A DNA stretch of 46,872 bases, taken from positions 1 through 46,872 of the forward strand of contig NZ_LKBT01000024.1 of NCBI RefSeq assembly GCF_002699985.1, written 5' to 3'. The translations under genes and the position numbers were made by a program. This stretch comes from Pseudomonas sp. ICMP 561. Its GTDB lineage: Bacteria; Pseudomonadota; Gammaproteobacteria; Pseudomonadales; Pseudomonadaceae. Shown here piece after piece: positions 32,672 to 40,941 of this stretch; position 1 is the first letter of the stretch; the number at the start of each line of letters is the position of its first letter. Under the pieces are notes generated by a model. It saw only the letters and a list, made by a program, of their open reading frames with translations. It made no database searches and was not told where the DNA came from.

Positions 32672-32919
32672 CCCCGTCGCCGCAAACGTAGCGACCGGGC
32701 TTGGCGGCCCGACAGATATAGGCGAAAACAGCGCCCCGATTTAAGATGGCAGGCGCTGTTTTTTCGCGTGTGACCTGGCTTTATGACGGGTTGCGCAGGG
32801 ACTCTTTCGGGAGTGCCGGGTTCCTATATCTCCGGTCCGCCAACCTTGTGCAATCCGTCACCCTTCTCTGCTTGGCGGCAGAGATGACGGTTCATCAAGA
32901 TATATGAAAGCGAACCATG
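32672..32919 (+). ncRNA. Structured leader RNA of DUF6124, copy 2 (switch-like)
   Basis: Same fold as copy 1 with changed bases: GTCGC/GCGAC; H1 CGGGC/GCCCG (32696/32707) with loop TTGGCG; UUCG hairpin; H2 outer CCGTCA/TGACGG (32855/32885), inner TCTCTGC/GCAGAGA, loop TTGGCG. B (32823-32831, CCTATATCT) pairs with A (32714-32722) or, over 7 bp, with A' (32898-32904) near the start codon. K (32837-32843, CCGCCAA) fits both loop regions. Between A and B lies a terminator-like hairpin CAGCGCC/GGCGCTG (32729-32758) followed by six T. That terminator is absent from copy 1. Confidence 0.72.
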
Positions 32920-33207
32920 ACTACCTTTGACGATTTACACCCAACCAAAACCCTCGGCACCACCACTTTCTCCACTTGCGGCCCATCCCGTCAGCCGCTG
33001 TTCCGCATCAATCCCGACATCCCCATCGAATCCGCACTGGAACGCGCTTCCAGCTTATTGGCGTGTATCCATGAATTGAGCCTCGACGCGGCGTTGGGTG
33101 ATGCGTGCAAGCAGAGTGTCTGGGCGGTTCATCATTTGAGTGATATGGCGAAGGCGATTCTGGAGGATGCGTTGTCAGCGGGCGCGGCAAACAATCAGCT
33201 GGGCTGA
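32917..33207 (+). CDS. DUF6124 (formerly DUF3077) family protein, chromosomal copy
   Basis: A 96-residue protein, nearly identical to the island copy at 23760-24044 from TKTLGTTTFST onward (H43/R and G/C differences). The first ~10 residues (MTTFDDLHP) differ. Function unknown. It lies behind the structured leader and is convergent with dmeF. Confidence 0.88.
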   Translation: MTTFDDLHPTKTLGTTTFSTCGPSRQPLFRINPDIPIESALERASSLLACIHELSLDAALGDACKQSVWAVHHLSDMAKAILEDALSAGAANNQLG

Positions 33208-33251
33208 ACGGCCCTTGGCTAATGCCTCGGGCCATTTTTGTCGGTCATGAA

Positions 33252-34178
33252 TTATGCGCTGCGAAGCTCCACGGTCAGGTGCGTCACTTCGTGCACCGGC
33301 GCCAGGCGCGCGCGGATCATATCGGCGGTTACGGACGCGTTGCCGACCACGCTGACAATGGCTGCGCGGGCTTCGGGGCCGACCTGCCAGACGTGCAGGT
33401 CGGTGATTTTTGTATCACCCGACTGCTCGATTATGTCGCGGATTTCATGGGCGACATGCTCGTCTGTACGGTCGAGCAGAACACCTGAAGTGGTGCGTAT
33501 CAGCGACCAGGACCAACGGGCAATAACCAGTGCGCCGACGATGCCCATGACCGGGTCAAGCCAGACCCATCCCAGGTAGCGGCCAGCGAGCAATGCAGCG
33601 ATGGCGAGAACGGAGGTCAGTGCGTCGGCGAGCACATGCACATAGGCCGAGCGCAGGTTGTTGTCCTGACCGTGTGCGTGGTGGGTATGGTCATGCCCGT
33701 GGTCGTGTCCATGGTGGTGATTGTGGCCGCCGGACAGCAGCAGTGCGCTGACGATATTGACGATCAGGCCGACAACGGCAATCCACGTGGCCGTGCCGAA
33801 CGCGACTTGGGTAGGCTCGAAAAGACGCACCACTGACTCGACACCGATGCCGATGGCAACCAGGCCCAGTATCAACGCAGAGGCGAAGCCGCCCAGGTCG
33901 CCGACTTTGCCGGTGCCAAAGCTGTATTGGGGGCTGGCGGCGTGGCGTTTGGCGTAGCTGTAGGCAGCGGCGGCGATACCCAAGGCGCCGGCGTGGGTCG
34001 CCATATGGAAACCATCCGCCAGCAAGGCCATGGAGCCGGTGATGTAACCGGCAGCAATTTCGGCAACCATCATGACAACCGTCAGCGCGACCACCCACAG
34101 GGTGCGCTTGGCGTTTTCATCATGGGATGAGCCCAAAAATACGTGATCGTGGGCGTAGTCCGCGTGCAGGTTGCTCAT
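33252..34178 (-). CDS. dmeF: CDF-family divalent metal exporter (DmeF type)
   Basis: A 308-residue cation diffusion facilitator with six membrane helices. Metal-site motifs are ADGFHMATH near the second helix and HVLADALTS near the fifth; between them is a His-rich loop (HNHHHGHDHGHDHTHHAHG). The C-terminal cytoplasmic domain ends KITDLHVWQVG.... DmeF proteins export Co2+ and Ni2+ in exchange for protons. It lies 12 bp after the RcnR-like regulator, so they form one operon. The island carries a broken copy at 24089. Confidence 0.92.
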   Translation of the reverse strand: MSNLHADYAHDHVFLGSSHDENAKRTLWVVALTVVMMVAEIAAGYITGSMALLADGFHMATHAGALGIAAAAYSYAKRHAASPQYSFGTGKVGDLGGFASALILGLVAIGIGVESVVRLFEPTQVAFGTATWIAVVGLIVNIVSALLLSGGHNHHHGHDHGHDHTHHAHGQDNNLRSAYVHVLADALTSVLAIAALLAGRYLGWVWLDPVMGIVGALVIARWSWSLIRTTSGVLLDRTDEHVAHEIRDIIEQSGDTKITDLHVWQVGPEARAAIVSVVGNASVTADMIRARLAPVHEVTHLTVELRSA

Positions 34179-34190
34179 GTCGGTGCGCTC

Positions 34191-34466
34191 CTATTTGGTG
34201 TATCGGCGGATGGCTTCGATCAGTTCCTCAACGCCTTCGGCCCGCTCTTCATCACTCAACCCCGGCTTGGCGACGTGCTCGCGGGCGTGGGCTTCGATGA
34301 TTTCGTCCATCAGGCCGTTGATAGCCCCCCGCGTTGCCGCCACCAGATGCAGGGTTTTGGCGCAGTCGTCTTCGGCCTCAAGCGCCCGTTCCACCGCCTG
34401 GATTTGTCCGGCGATGCGTTTTACGCGCTTGAGCAAGTCGTCTTTGCCCGTTTTGATGTGCGACAT
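34191..34466 (-). CDS. dmeR: RcnR/DmeR-type Ni/Co-responsive repressor
   Basis: A 91-residue all-helical metal sensor of the CsoR/RcnR family. The residues H3, C35, H60 and H64 are all present at the positions used by E. coli RcnR for Ni2+/Co2+, which rules out the Cu(I)-CsoR and formaldehyde-FrmR subtypes. It should repress itself and dmeF until Ni or Co binds. A C-tract operator lies right before its start. The symbol is by analogy with rhizobial dmeR-dmeF. Confidence 0.9.
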   Translation of the reverse strand: MSHIKTGKDDLLKRVKRIAGQIQAVERALEAEDDCAKTLHLVAATRGAINGLMDEIIEAHAREHVAKPGLSDEERAEGVEELIEAIRRYTK

Positions 34467-34486
34467 ACCATACCCCCCCTACCTAT
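34467..34486 (-). promoter_or_regulatory. Putative RcnR/DmeR operator
   Basis: A run of seven C (34473-34479) between ATA and TAC/TAT arms just before the dmeR start. RcnR-family operators are a G/C tract flanked by short AT-rich inverted arms. It lies in the leader, so the repressor would block its own operon. Confidence 0.6.
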
Positions 34487-34593
34487 ACATGTTATGCATG
34501 CTCTGTGATGTCGGTCGGGAACGCAACCAGCAGATGAAACTGCCGCGCATTTTTGTTCTGATGGCCGCAAACCATGATCACTCCGGATTCCCT

Positions 34594-35496
34594 ATGCGCA
34601 TCGAACCCCTGCCGCCGCTGCAAACCCTGATTGCTTTCGAGGCGACGGTGCGTCATGGCAGTTTCACTCGCGCGGCCACTGAGTTGCATTTGACGCAGAG
34701 TGCGATCAGTCGCCAGGTGCAGCAGCTTGAGGAGTTTCTGGGGCGGGCGTTATTTCGGCGTGAGCACAAGCGCATTCATCTCACAGTGGCCGGGCAGGTG
34801 TATGCCGAGCAGGTGCATCGGGTGCTTGCCCAATGCGCTGAAGCGACGGCGCAGGTCATGACCCACAGCGGCGAGCAGGAGCTGACGCTGGCGTGTTCCA
34901 GCGGTGTCGCGGCGTTATGGCTGGGGCCGTTGATGGGGCGTTATGCCGATGAGTTTCCCAATGTGGACGTGCGACTGCGGGTGGTGGACGGGCTGGATTC
35001 GCTGGTGCGTGCGGAGTTTGATCTGGCGGTGTATTTCCTGCGCTCGGGCTCGCCGCCGGGGCTGGACAGTCGGCTGTTGTTCGCAGAGTCGGTGGGGGCT
35101 TATTGCGCGCCGGGCTATCTGCAAGGCCGGGTGCTCAAGCCGCAAGCGTTGTTCGAACATCGGTTGTTGATGCTTGAGGATGGTCAACGCCAGTGGCTGT
35201 CCTGGACAAACTGGTTTGCGCGTCAGGGTATCGATGCTTCGGCGATTTCCAAGCGCCTGACCGTTAATAACTATCCGGTGATGGTGGACCTGGCCATTGA
35301 TGGACGCGGCATTGTGTTGGGCTGGAAGCCGATGATTGATGGGCACGTTAAGTCCGGGGCATTGGTGCCGGCTTGTGATGTCCATGTGGGCGAGATCGGT
35401 GGTTATTATTTGCTCAATCCGTCGGGGCAGTTTCCGAGTCGCGCGGCGCGGTCGTTTGAGCAGTGGTTGGCGGTTCAGAATTCAGAGGCTGAGTAG
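34594..35496 (+). CDS. LysR-family transcriptional regulator (GcvA-like)
   Basis: A 300-residue regulator: HTH (about 7-66; SFTRAATELHLTQSAISRQVQQLE) and substrate-binding domain (about 95-295). I chose the ATG at 34594 because MRIEPLPPLQTLIAFEA is the usual start; the frame is open far upstream. It is divergent from dmeR but resembles GcvA-type regulators of amino-acid metabolism, so it more probably controls the MFS-amidohydrolase pair downstream (inference). Confidence 0.93.
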   Translation: MRIEPLPPLQTLIAFEATVRHGSFTRAATELHLTQSAISRQVQQLEEFLGRALFRREHKRIHLTVAGQVYAEQVHRVLAQCAEATAQVMTHSGEQELTLACSSGVAALWLGPLMGRYADEFPNVDVRLRVVDGLDSLVRAEFDLAVYFLRSGSPPGLDSRLLFAESVGAYCAPGYLQGRVLKPQALFEHRLLMLEDGQRQWLSWTNWFARQGIDASAISKRLTVNNYPVMVDLAIDGRGIVLGWKPMIDGHVKSGALVPACDVHVGEIGGYYLLNPSGQFPSRAARSFEQWLAVQNSEAE

Positions 35497-35502
35497 GACC
35501 TT

Positions 35503-35593
35503 CTGTTGGAGCGAGGCTTGCCCGCGAACCAGACGACGCGGTATGGCAGACCGACGCGTTATCGTTCTTCGCGGGCAAGCCTCGCTCCAACAG
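35503..35593. repeat. Palindromic intergenic repeat, class b
   Basis: A 91-bp near-perfect inverted repeat with CTGTTGGAGCGAGGCTTGCC at left and its complement at right, directly after the LysR gene. It could end its transcript. Confidence 0.85.
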
Positions 35594-35641
35594 AAAATCT
35601 TCTTTAATTAAATAGTTACGCGTTGTTTGATGAAGTCTATT

Positions 35642-35717
35642 GAGCACCGCGAGGCTGCGATAGCGATTTGTCGGACGCACCGATATCGCAGCCTCGCGGT
35701 GCTCGACAGCTCCTACA
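35642..35717. repeat. Palindromic intergenic repeat, class c
   Basis: GAGCACCGCGAGGCTGCGAT and its complement form a 76-bp palindrome. After it, up to the MFS start at 35907, I see only the promoter region of the MFS gene. Confidence 0.82.
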
Positions 35718-35906
35718 GATCCACGTCCTCTTGCATGCATCCAGCGCATGCATATCTTCCCAATGAGCGTTTTCCCGCATTCAATTTCGCGAGTTATTCT
35801 CGGGCCTACAAGGGCACAAGACCCTGACGATGTTTCACCCGATTGCTTCTCTGCCCCACTCGTGCGCGGGACCACTCCCTGCGTAATTTGCATGCAGGAG
35901 TTAAAC

Positions 35907-37214
35907 GTGAACGCTATAAAAAACACGCCAACCCACAACCAGAAAGCACGCAAAGCCGTGATCGCGACTGTGATCGGCAACGGTCTTGAATGGTTCGACT
36001 TCACGGTCTACAGCTTCTTCTCGGTCATCATCGCCAAGGTGTTTTTCCCCACCGACAGCGAACTCACTTCTTATCTACTGGCATTGGCGACTTTCGGCGT
36101 AGGCTTTTTCATGCGTCCGGTCGGCGGCATTGTGCTGGGTGTTTATGGGGACAAGCACGGTCGTAAAGCCGCGCTGTCACTGACCATCCTGTTGATGGCG
36201 CTGGGGACGCTGATCATTGCGATCACCCCGAGTTATGCACAGATCGGCATGATTGCGCCGGTGTTGATTGTGCTCGCACGGCTGCTGCAAGGTTTCTCGG
36301 CGGGCGGTGAAATGGGCAGCGCGACGGCCTTCCTGACCGAGCACGCCCCGGACGGCAAGAAAGCGTTTTACTCCAGCTGGATTCAGGCCAGTATCGGCGT
36401 CGCCGTGCTGCTGGGTTCCACACTGGGCGCTATCCTCTCGAACTACCTGACTCAAGCACAGTTGGAAAGCTGGGGCTGGCGGATCCCGTTCATCATCGGC
36501 ACGCTGATCGGTCCGGTCGGTTTCTACATCCGTAGCCGCATCGACGAGACGCCGGTCTACAAAGAGTCCAAAACCACCGAATCGCCACTGCGCGAAGTCT
36601 TCCGCACCTATCCACGGGAAACCCTGACCAGCTTCTCGCTGGTTGTGCTGTGGACGGTCTGCACCTACGCGATTCTGTTCTACATCCCGTCCTATTCAAC
36701 CCGCGTTCTGGGCCTGCCCAGTGGCATCGGTTTCAGCGCCGGGATGATGGGCGGCGCGGTGTTGATCGTCGCGACGCCAATCGTCGGCATGCTGGCTGAC
36801 AAAACCGGTCGCAGGCCTTGGCTGCTGGGTTCGGCGGCGGCGATTTTCGTTGCGGCTTATCCGATGTTCCTGTTCATCAACCAGATGCCGGGGCTGGCCT
36901 CGCTGCTGATCTTTGAAGTGGTCATGGGCCTGCTGATCGCCGGTTACATCGGTTCGATTCTGGCCGCGTTCAGCGAACTGCTGCCGACTCACGTGCTGTC
37001 CACAGGCCTGTCCGTGGCCTACAACTTTGCGGTCACGATCTTCGGCGGTTTCGCCACGTTCACCATTACCTGGCTGATCGCCAACACCGGCAGCAATGTC
37101 GCGCCGGCCTTCTACATCATGTTCGCGGCGGTGGTCAGCGGTTGCGGCGCGTTTCTGTACCGCGACCGCAAGACCACCGCCAATGCCACCTTCAAGGGAG
37201 CCGCTCTGCAATGA
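35907..37214 (+). CDS. MFS transporter, metabolite:H+ symporter family
   Basis: A 435-residue inner-membrane transporter with about 12 membrane helices. I chose the GTG at 35907 because AGGAG lies 6 bases upstream; the frame extends further back without support. Family motifs are GNGLEWFDFTVYSFF in helix 1 and GVYGDKHGRKAAL in the helix 2-3 loop, as in citrate, proline and 2-oxoglutarate symporters. Its stop overlaps the start of the amidohydrolase gene (ATGA), so it probably imports that enzyme's substrate, perhaps an N-acyl or dipeptide compound (inference). Confidence 0.92.
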   Translation: MNAIKNTPTHNQKARKAVIATVIGNGLEWFDFTVYSFFSVIIAKVFFPTDSELTSYLLALATFGVGFFMRPVGGIVLGVYGDKHGRKAALSLTILLMALGTLIIAITPSYAQIGMIAPVLIVLARLLQGFSAGGEMGSATAFLTEHAPDGKKAFYSSWIQASIGVAVLLGSTLGAILSNYLTQAQLESWGWRIPFIIGTLIGPVGFYIRSRIDETPVYKESKTTESPLREVFRTYPRETLTSFSLVVLWTVCTYAILFYIPSYSTRVLGLPSGIGFSAGMMGGAVLIVATPIVGMLADKTGRRPWLLGSAAAIFVAAYPMFLFINQMPGLASLLIFEVVMGLLIAGYIGSILAAFSELLPTHVLSTGLSVAYNFAVTIFGGFATFTITWLIANTGSNVAPAFYIMFAAVVSGCGAFLYRDRKTTANATFKGAALQ

Positions 37215-38470
37215 GTACTCAAAACGCTGCACGTCTGATCCTGCGTAACGGCCAGTTGCTCGACCTGAACAAAGGCGAGTTGCTGGGCGGTCTGGAAGTT
37301 GTGATCGAGGGTGGACGCATCAGCGCTGTTCGCCCACAAAATGACGCTGTCGAGGCCGACGCCCAAATCATCGATCTGAACGGCCGCACGCTGATGCCCG
37401 GCCTGATCGACTGCCACGTACATGTGCTGGCTTCCAACGCCAATCTGGGCATGAATGCGCTGCAACCCAACGCCATCATCATGTACCGCGCCTTGCCGAT
37501 TCTTGAGGCGATGCTCAATCGCGGTTTCACTACCGTGCGTGACGCGGGCGGTGCCGACTGGGCGCTGGCTCGCTCTATCGCACTGGGCCTCGTGCCGGGG
37601 CCGCGTATTTTTGCAGCCGGTAAAGCGCTGTCGCAAACCGGTGGTCACGGGGACATGCGCGCTCGTGGGGAGCTGCTGCTGAGCGAGCCGTGTTCGTGCT
37701 GCTTCCGCGCTGGCGCTATCGCCCGCGTCGTTGACGGCGTTGATAACGTGCGCCTGGCCGTGCGTGAAGAACTGCAACAAGGCGCCAACCAGATCAAGAT
37801 CATGGCGTCGGGCGGCGTGTCCTCACCGACAGACCCGATTGCCAACACGCAGTACAGCGAGGCGGAAATCCGCGCCATCGTCGATGAGGCCGAAGCCGCC
37901 AATACTTACGTAATGGCTCACGCTTATACCGCACGGGCGATTCGTCGCGCTATCGAGTGCGGCGTGCGCACCATTGAACACGGCAATCTGGTCGACGCCG
38001 ACACAGCGAAACTCATGGCCGAAAAAGGCGCGTTCGCTGTACCGACCCAAGTCACCTACGAGATGCTGGCCAAACATGGCGCCGAAGCCGGTCTGCCGCC
38101 TGACTCCGTGGCCAAGATTGAAGACGTGCGTTTGGCCGGTCGCAACGCGCTGAAACTATTCGCAGAAGCGGGCGTGGAAATGGGCTATGGCTCCGACCTG
38201 CTGGGCGACATGCATCAATACCAAAGCCATGAGTTGCAGATCCGCGCCGAAGTGCTAGGCAACCTCGCCGCCCTGCGCAGCGCCACCACTGTCGCAGCAA
38301 AAATCCTGCAACGCGAAGGCCAACTGGGCTGCATCGCCGAAGGCGCCATCGCCGACCTGCTGGTGGTCGACGGCAACCCGCTGGAATCCATCGAGTGTCT
38401 GGTGGGCCAAGGTGAAAACCTGGCGATGATCATTCAGGAAGGCAGCATCAAGAAGAACACCCTGGTGTAA
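37211..38470 (+). CDS. Metal-dependent amidohydrolase (imidazolonepropionase/prolidase-like)
   Basis: A 419-residue amidohydrolase-superfamily enzyme. Metal-site residues are visible: HVHV after LIDC (about 69-72), Lys in NQIKIMASGG (probably carboxylated, about 197), His in MAHAYT (about 236), His in TIEHGNL (about 257) and Asp in GYGSDLLG (about 328). Such enzymes of the Xaa-Pro or Lys/Arg carboxypeptidase group hydrolyse dipeptide-like substrates; the exact substrate is not clear. The start overlaps the transporter stop by ATGA, and a terminator follows. Confidence 0.9.
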   Translation: MSTQNAARLILRNGQLLDLNKGELLGGLEVVIEGGRISAVRPQNDAVEADAQIIDLNGRTLMPGLIDCHVHVLASNANLGMNALQPNAIIMYRALPILEAMLNRGFTTVRDAGGADWALARSIALGLVPGPRIFAAGKALSQTGGHGDMRARGELLLSEPCSCCFRAGAIARVVDGVDNVRLAVREELQQGANQIKIMASGGVSSPTDPIANTQYSEAEIRAIVDEAEAANTYVMAHAYTARAIRRAIECGVRTIEHGNLVDADTAKLMAEKGAFAVPTQVTYEMLAKHGAEAGLPPDSVAKIEDVRLAGRNALKLFAEAGVEMGYGSDLLGDMHQYQSHELQIRAEVLGNLAALRSATTVAAKILQREGQLGCIAEGAIADLLVVDGNPLESIECLVGQGENLAMIIQEGSIKKNTLV

Positions 38471-38487
38471 ATGCTGAAGTGCTGCAG

Positions 38488-38513
38488 AGCCCGCCTTGTG
38501 CGGGCTTTTTTGT
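38488..38513 (+). terminator. Intrinsic terminator after the amidohydrolase gene
   Basis: AGCCCGC/GCGGGCT stem with loop CTTGT and a T-run. Same stem sequence as the tRNA-Arg terminator but in an unrelated context. Confidence 0.88.
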
Positions 38514-38553
38514 TTTGCAGGCTCACCGCGCTGTCTCGCGCCAACCGGTAGAC

Positions 38554-38645
38554 CTGTAGCAGCGCACGAGCACCGCGAGGCCGCGATGGCGGTGGGTCTG
38601 ACAAAACGCTATCGCTGGCCTCGTAACCTCGGTGAGCTCCTACAG
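38554..38645. repeat. Palindromic intergenic repeat, class c
   Basis: A 92-bp inverted repeat (AGCGCACGAGCACCGCGAGG and near complement), with a diverged right arm (CTCGTAACCTCGGTGAGC). Lies in the gene-free stretch 38471-38867. Confidence 0.8.
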
Positions 38646-38733
38646 GATTTGGGGTCAACTCACAAAAATGCATGTTGATTGATAGAGCGCCCCCTTCGTC
38701 CAGACGCCTCGCTGTAACGCAGCAAACCCCGGA

Positions 38734-38824
38734 CCTGTAGGAGCGCACGAGCAACGCGAGGCCGCGATAGCGGTGGGTCTGACACTCCGCCATCGCGGCC
38801 TCGCGGTGCTCGTGCGCTCCTACA
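38734..38824. repeat. Palindromic intergenic repeat, class c
   Basis: A 91-bp inverted repeat with GTAGGAGCGCACGAGCAACG at left and CGTGCGCTCCTAC at right. It separates the catabolic locus from the Rhs immunity tail. Confidence 0.84.
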
Positions 38825-38867
38825 AGTACGGGGTTGGCATCCTGATCGCGCACAGATCCGAGGCATG

Positions 38868-39071
38868 TCACTCGTCCAGGTAATTATCCTTGATGCCTTT
38901 GGACCTACTGTACAGATAGAGGCCGACCCGTAAAAAAATCAGCACCACAGCAAACACCCCAACCGTCATCCACGTGTCGCCTAAATACTTTTCCAGAAGG
39001 TTATAAAAGTAGGCAACGGGAATGGCGACTGCCGTCATTATTAGAAAGTATTTGATCACTGGTTTTGACAC
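38868..39071 (-). CDS. Small two-helix membrane protein
   Basis: A 67-residue protein from a GTG start, with hydrophobic helices at about 7-25 and 33-54 and a charged C-terminus (SRSKGIKDNYLDE). Not recognised. AAGGAG lies very close to the GTG at 39071; a second GTG at 39059 would have better spacing. It is the distal gene of the Rhs-linked minus-strand tail, so it may be an immunity protein against a membrane-acting toxin (inference). Confidence 0.55.
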   Translation of the reverse strand: MSKPVIKYFLIMTAVAIPVAYFYNLLEKYLGDTWMTVGVFAVVLIFLRVGLYLYSRSKGIKDNYLDE

Positions 39072-39147
39072 TCCTTGTCTTCATCCTTCAAGGGATATTT
39101 GACGATCGCTTTGTCCGTTTGCCAGGCCGCCTATCACAGGGCATGGG

Positions 39148-39480
39148 TCAAACAAACTCAAGCCGATACTGCCCCGGTTGCGTCCACGAAACCCTGACAA
39201 ATCCACCACCGAGCAACGCCTTATCACGCAGATATTCAAACACCTCTGCGGGGCACCATTCCTTGCCGTTGGAGAAGGCGATGTGGAGCAAACGAAGTGA
39301 GTCAAATACCTTGGCTTTTTCTGCATCATCAGCGACGTAACGCTCAAAGACACCATCCTCAAGCGCCCCAACGAACCCGACAGCACCTAGCTCGGTAGAG
39401 AGACTGGGGTCGTTGACCTTCACACGAATGACATCGCCATCTGCCTTTTCAACAAAGGCCTTCAATTCTTCGCTGATCAA
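39148..39480 (-). CDS. Unknown small protein in Rhs immunity tail
   Basis: A 110-residue soluble protein from a TTG start, with GGAG 8 bases upstream. Pattern: VIRVKVNDPSLSTELGAVGFVG, FERYVADDAEKAKVFDSLRLLHIAF and SWTQPGQYRLEFV. Not recognised. The size, acidity and place downstream of the Rhs gene fit an orphan immunity protein. Confidence 0.55.
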   Translation of the reverse strand: MISEELKAFVEKADGDVIRVKVNDPSLSTELGAVGFVGALEDGVFERYVADDAEKAKVFDSLRLLHIAFSNGKEWCPAEVFEYLRDKALLGGGFVRVSWTQPGQYRLEFV

Positions 39481-39610
39481 TCAAAAAACTCCGTTTAGGT
39501 AACCCCATCCGTATCTGTAGTGGGAAGCGATTCAACAGCAGTCTTTGAGGCCTGTCACAGTAACTCTTATCGGCCAACGTTCGGCGGGCGAGAAGCCCAG
39601 GAAATTATAG

Positions 39611-39859
39611 TCAATTGCGGCTTCTGATCGCTGCCTCCACAACCTCTTCCAGCAGCCGCTCTTCGCTGAAAGTGAAATCACCATACTGTGCAATTGCGCT
39701 ACAGGTCGAAAGTTCTTGAATCGCAGCATCGGCGGTCACTGTTGCCTGCAGCTCGACGGACTTCTTTGCGAAGAAATTCGCAGGGCCGATTTTGCCTGTA
39801 CTTTTCAATGCCAGAATCAGCTCGTCCAATGCGGCCGGTAAGTCAGGGGGTTTACTCAC
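39611..39859 (-). CDS. Unknown small helical protein, possible orphan immunity
   Basis: An 82-residue protein from the GTG at 39859 (a TTG at 39871 is also open). Helical pattern: LPAALDELILALK, GPANFFAKKSVELQATV and FSEERLLEEVVEAAIRS. The start overlaps the end of the 31-codon frame at 39852-39947, as immunity genes often overlap toxin tails. Not recognised. Confidence 0.55.
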   Translation of the reverse strand: MSKPPDLPAALDELILALKSTGKIGPANFFAKKSVELQATVTADAAIQELSTCSAIAQYGDFTFSEERLLEEVVEAAIRSRN

Positions 39860-39947
39860 GATGGCGTCCAAAATTTTTGATCACACAGGTACGAGGCGAA
39901 TTCGTCACCACTGCCTGGATGGCCGCCTTCACTTCAATGAGGCGCAT
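39852..39947 (-). other. Short open frame, possible toxin C-terminal remnant
   Basis: A 31-codon frame ending RTCVIKNFGRHRE* that overlaps both the end of the gene upstream and the GTG of the gene downstream. EVKAAIQAVVTNSPRT reads like the last helix of a small nuclease toxin. It may be the leftover tail of a displaced Rhs toxin. Weak evidence: only length, composition and overlap. Confidence 0.3.
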
Positions 39948-40266
39948 AAAAATCGTCATTCTCAAGGTAGTAATTAATCGAAAAAATAAAATCGCTCACG
40001 GCAGAGTCAGGCATTTTTTCAATTTGTAACTCGACCACGCTCTGGAATAGCTCCACATCCAGAAGGTATTCGGCGTCATTCTCTGCAGCCAAAACAGGAC
40101 ATCCCTGGTCGTTCAAGTCTTCTAACTCATCATCGCCGACCAATAAAAAAATCTGGGCATCCGCAGGGTACCTCGCCCACTGCACCCGGTTTACAAACAG
40201 TGTTCCAAACTTGTCTAAAGACTTAAATTCTGAGATCAAAATATCCAAATTTTCATACACAACCAT
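39934..40266 (-). CDS. DUF7716-like small protein, possible orphan immunity
   Basis: A 110-residue acidic protein from the ATG at 40266, with a G-rich ribosome-binding site; the frame extends to 40446 but overlaps the gene upstream. Pattern: YENLDILISEFKSLD, TLFVNRVQWARYPADAQIFLLVGDDE and SAVSDFIFSINYYLENDD. It resembles the DUF7716 pattern as I remember it. It lies 61 bp after the DUF6707-like gene. Confidence 0.6.
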   Translation of the reverse strand: MVVYENLDILISEFKSLDKFGTLFVNRVQWARYPADAQIFLLVGDDELEDLNDQGCPVLAAENDAEYLLDVELFQSVVELQIEKMPDSAVSDFIFSINYYLENDDFYAPH

Positions 40267-40327
40267 CTCGCCCCCCCACTTTTTCTCTGCCACAAGCGCT
40301 ACAACCGCCCCGCTCCCTCCAGCACTT

Positions 40328-40930
40328 TCATTTACAGGGTGGGAGTTTATATAAGCCAACCTGCGCAACCAACTCACTGATTCGGTTGATCGTAACAGCG
40401 GCCTCTTCAGCCACCGCTGTGACAGGCCAAACTTCACTTCCTCCAAAAAACTCTATTTTCAGCAAGGCCATTAGATAAACAACCCGCCTATCAAACTCAT
40501 CGCCAACATTGCTTTCCTGATCAAAATCAGAGTCCAGATTTTGGCCTTCAAGAAATCGCCTGTGAACGTTCATTTTGACCGTGACTTGTAAGTCCGTACC
40601 TGTTTTTAGTGCGGTAGTCGCGCATTCTAAGGCCACCTGATAGGTCTGTTCGTCCTTGCGCTCGATAGCGAGCTTTCCCTGGAGTACTAACGCTCCCTCG
40701 ATCCAGGTCCAGTAGTCGTAACTATTAGAAAATGGGATTACCGCAATTGAGTCAACGATGATCGAAGCAGTCTGCTTTTCTCCCGTCGCGTAAAGAATGT
40801 AGGCCAGCTTTACGGTGGACTCCAGGAGAGCCTTAGCCGTCTTTTTCTGCTTGGCTGGCAGCATTTCGATATAACGAGCAAGGGTTTCTTCCGATGCCGG
40901 GAACAGCGCAAGCGCTTCAATAGCGTTCAT
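40328..40930 (-). CDS. DUF6707-like protein, probable orphan immunity
   Basis: A 200-residue helical, TPR-like protein (LLESTVKLAYILYATGEKQTA, YWTWIEGALVLQGKLA, YQVALECATTALK). GGGAGAG precedes the ATG. A scar of Rhs core sequence lies immediately upstream (40942-41002), so this gene was once next to an Rhs toxin. The DUF6707 name is from memory. Confidence 0.68.
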   Translation of the reverse strand: MNAIEALALFPASEETLARYIEMLPAKQKKTAKALLESTVKLAYILYATGEKQTASIIVDSIAVIPFSNSYDYWTWIEGALVLQGKLAIERKDEQTYQVALECATTALKTGTDLQVTVKMNVHRRFLEGQNLDSDFDQESNVGDEFDRRVVYLMALLKIEFFGGSEVWPVTAVAEEAAVTINRISELVAQVGLYKLPPCK

Positions 40931-40941
40931 ATGACTCTCCC

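Noticed and set aside
40267..40446. N-terminal extension of the DUF7716-like protein
   Set aside because: It overlaps the end of the DUF6707-like gene in another frame, and a better start exists at 40266.
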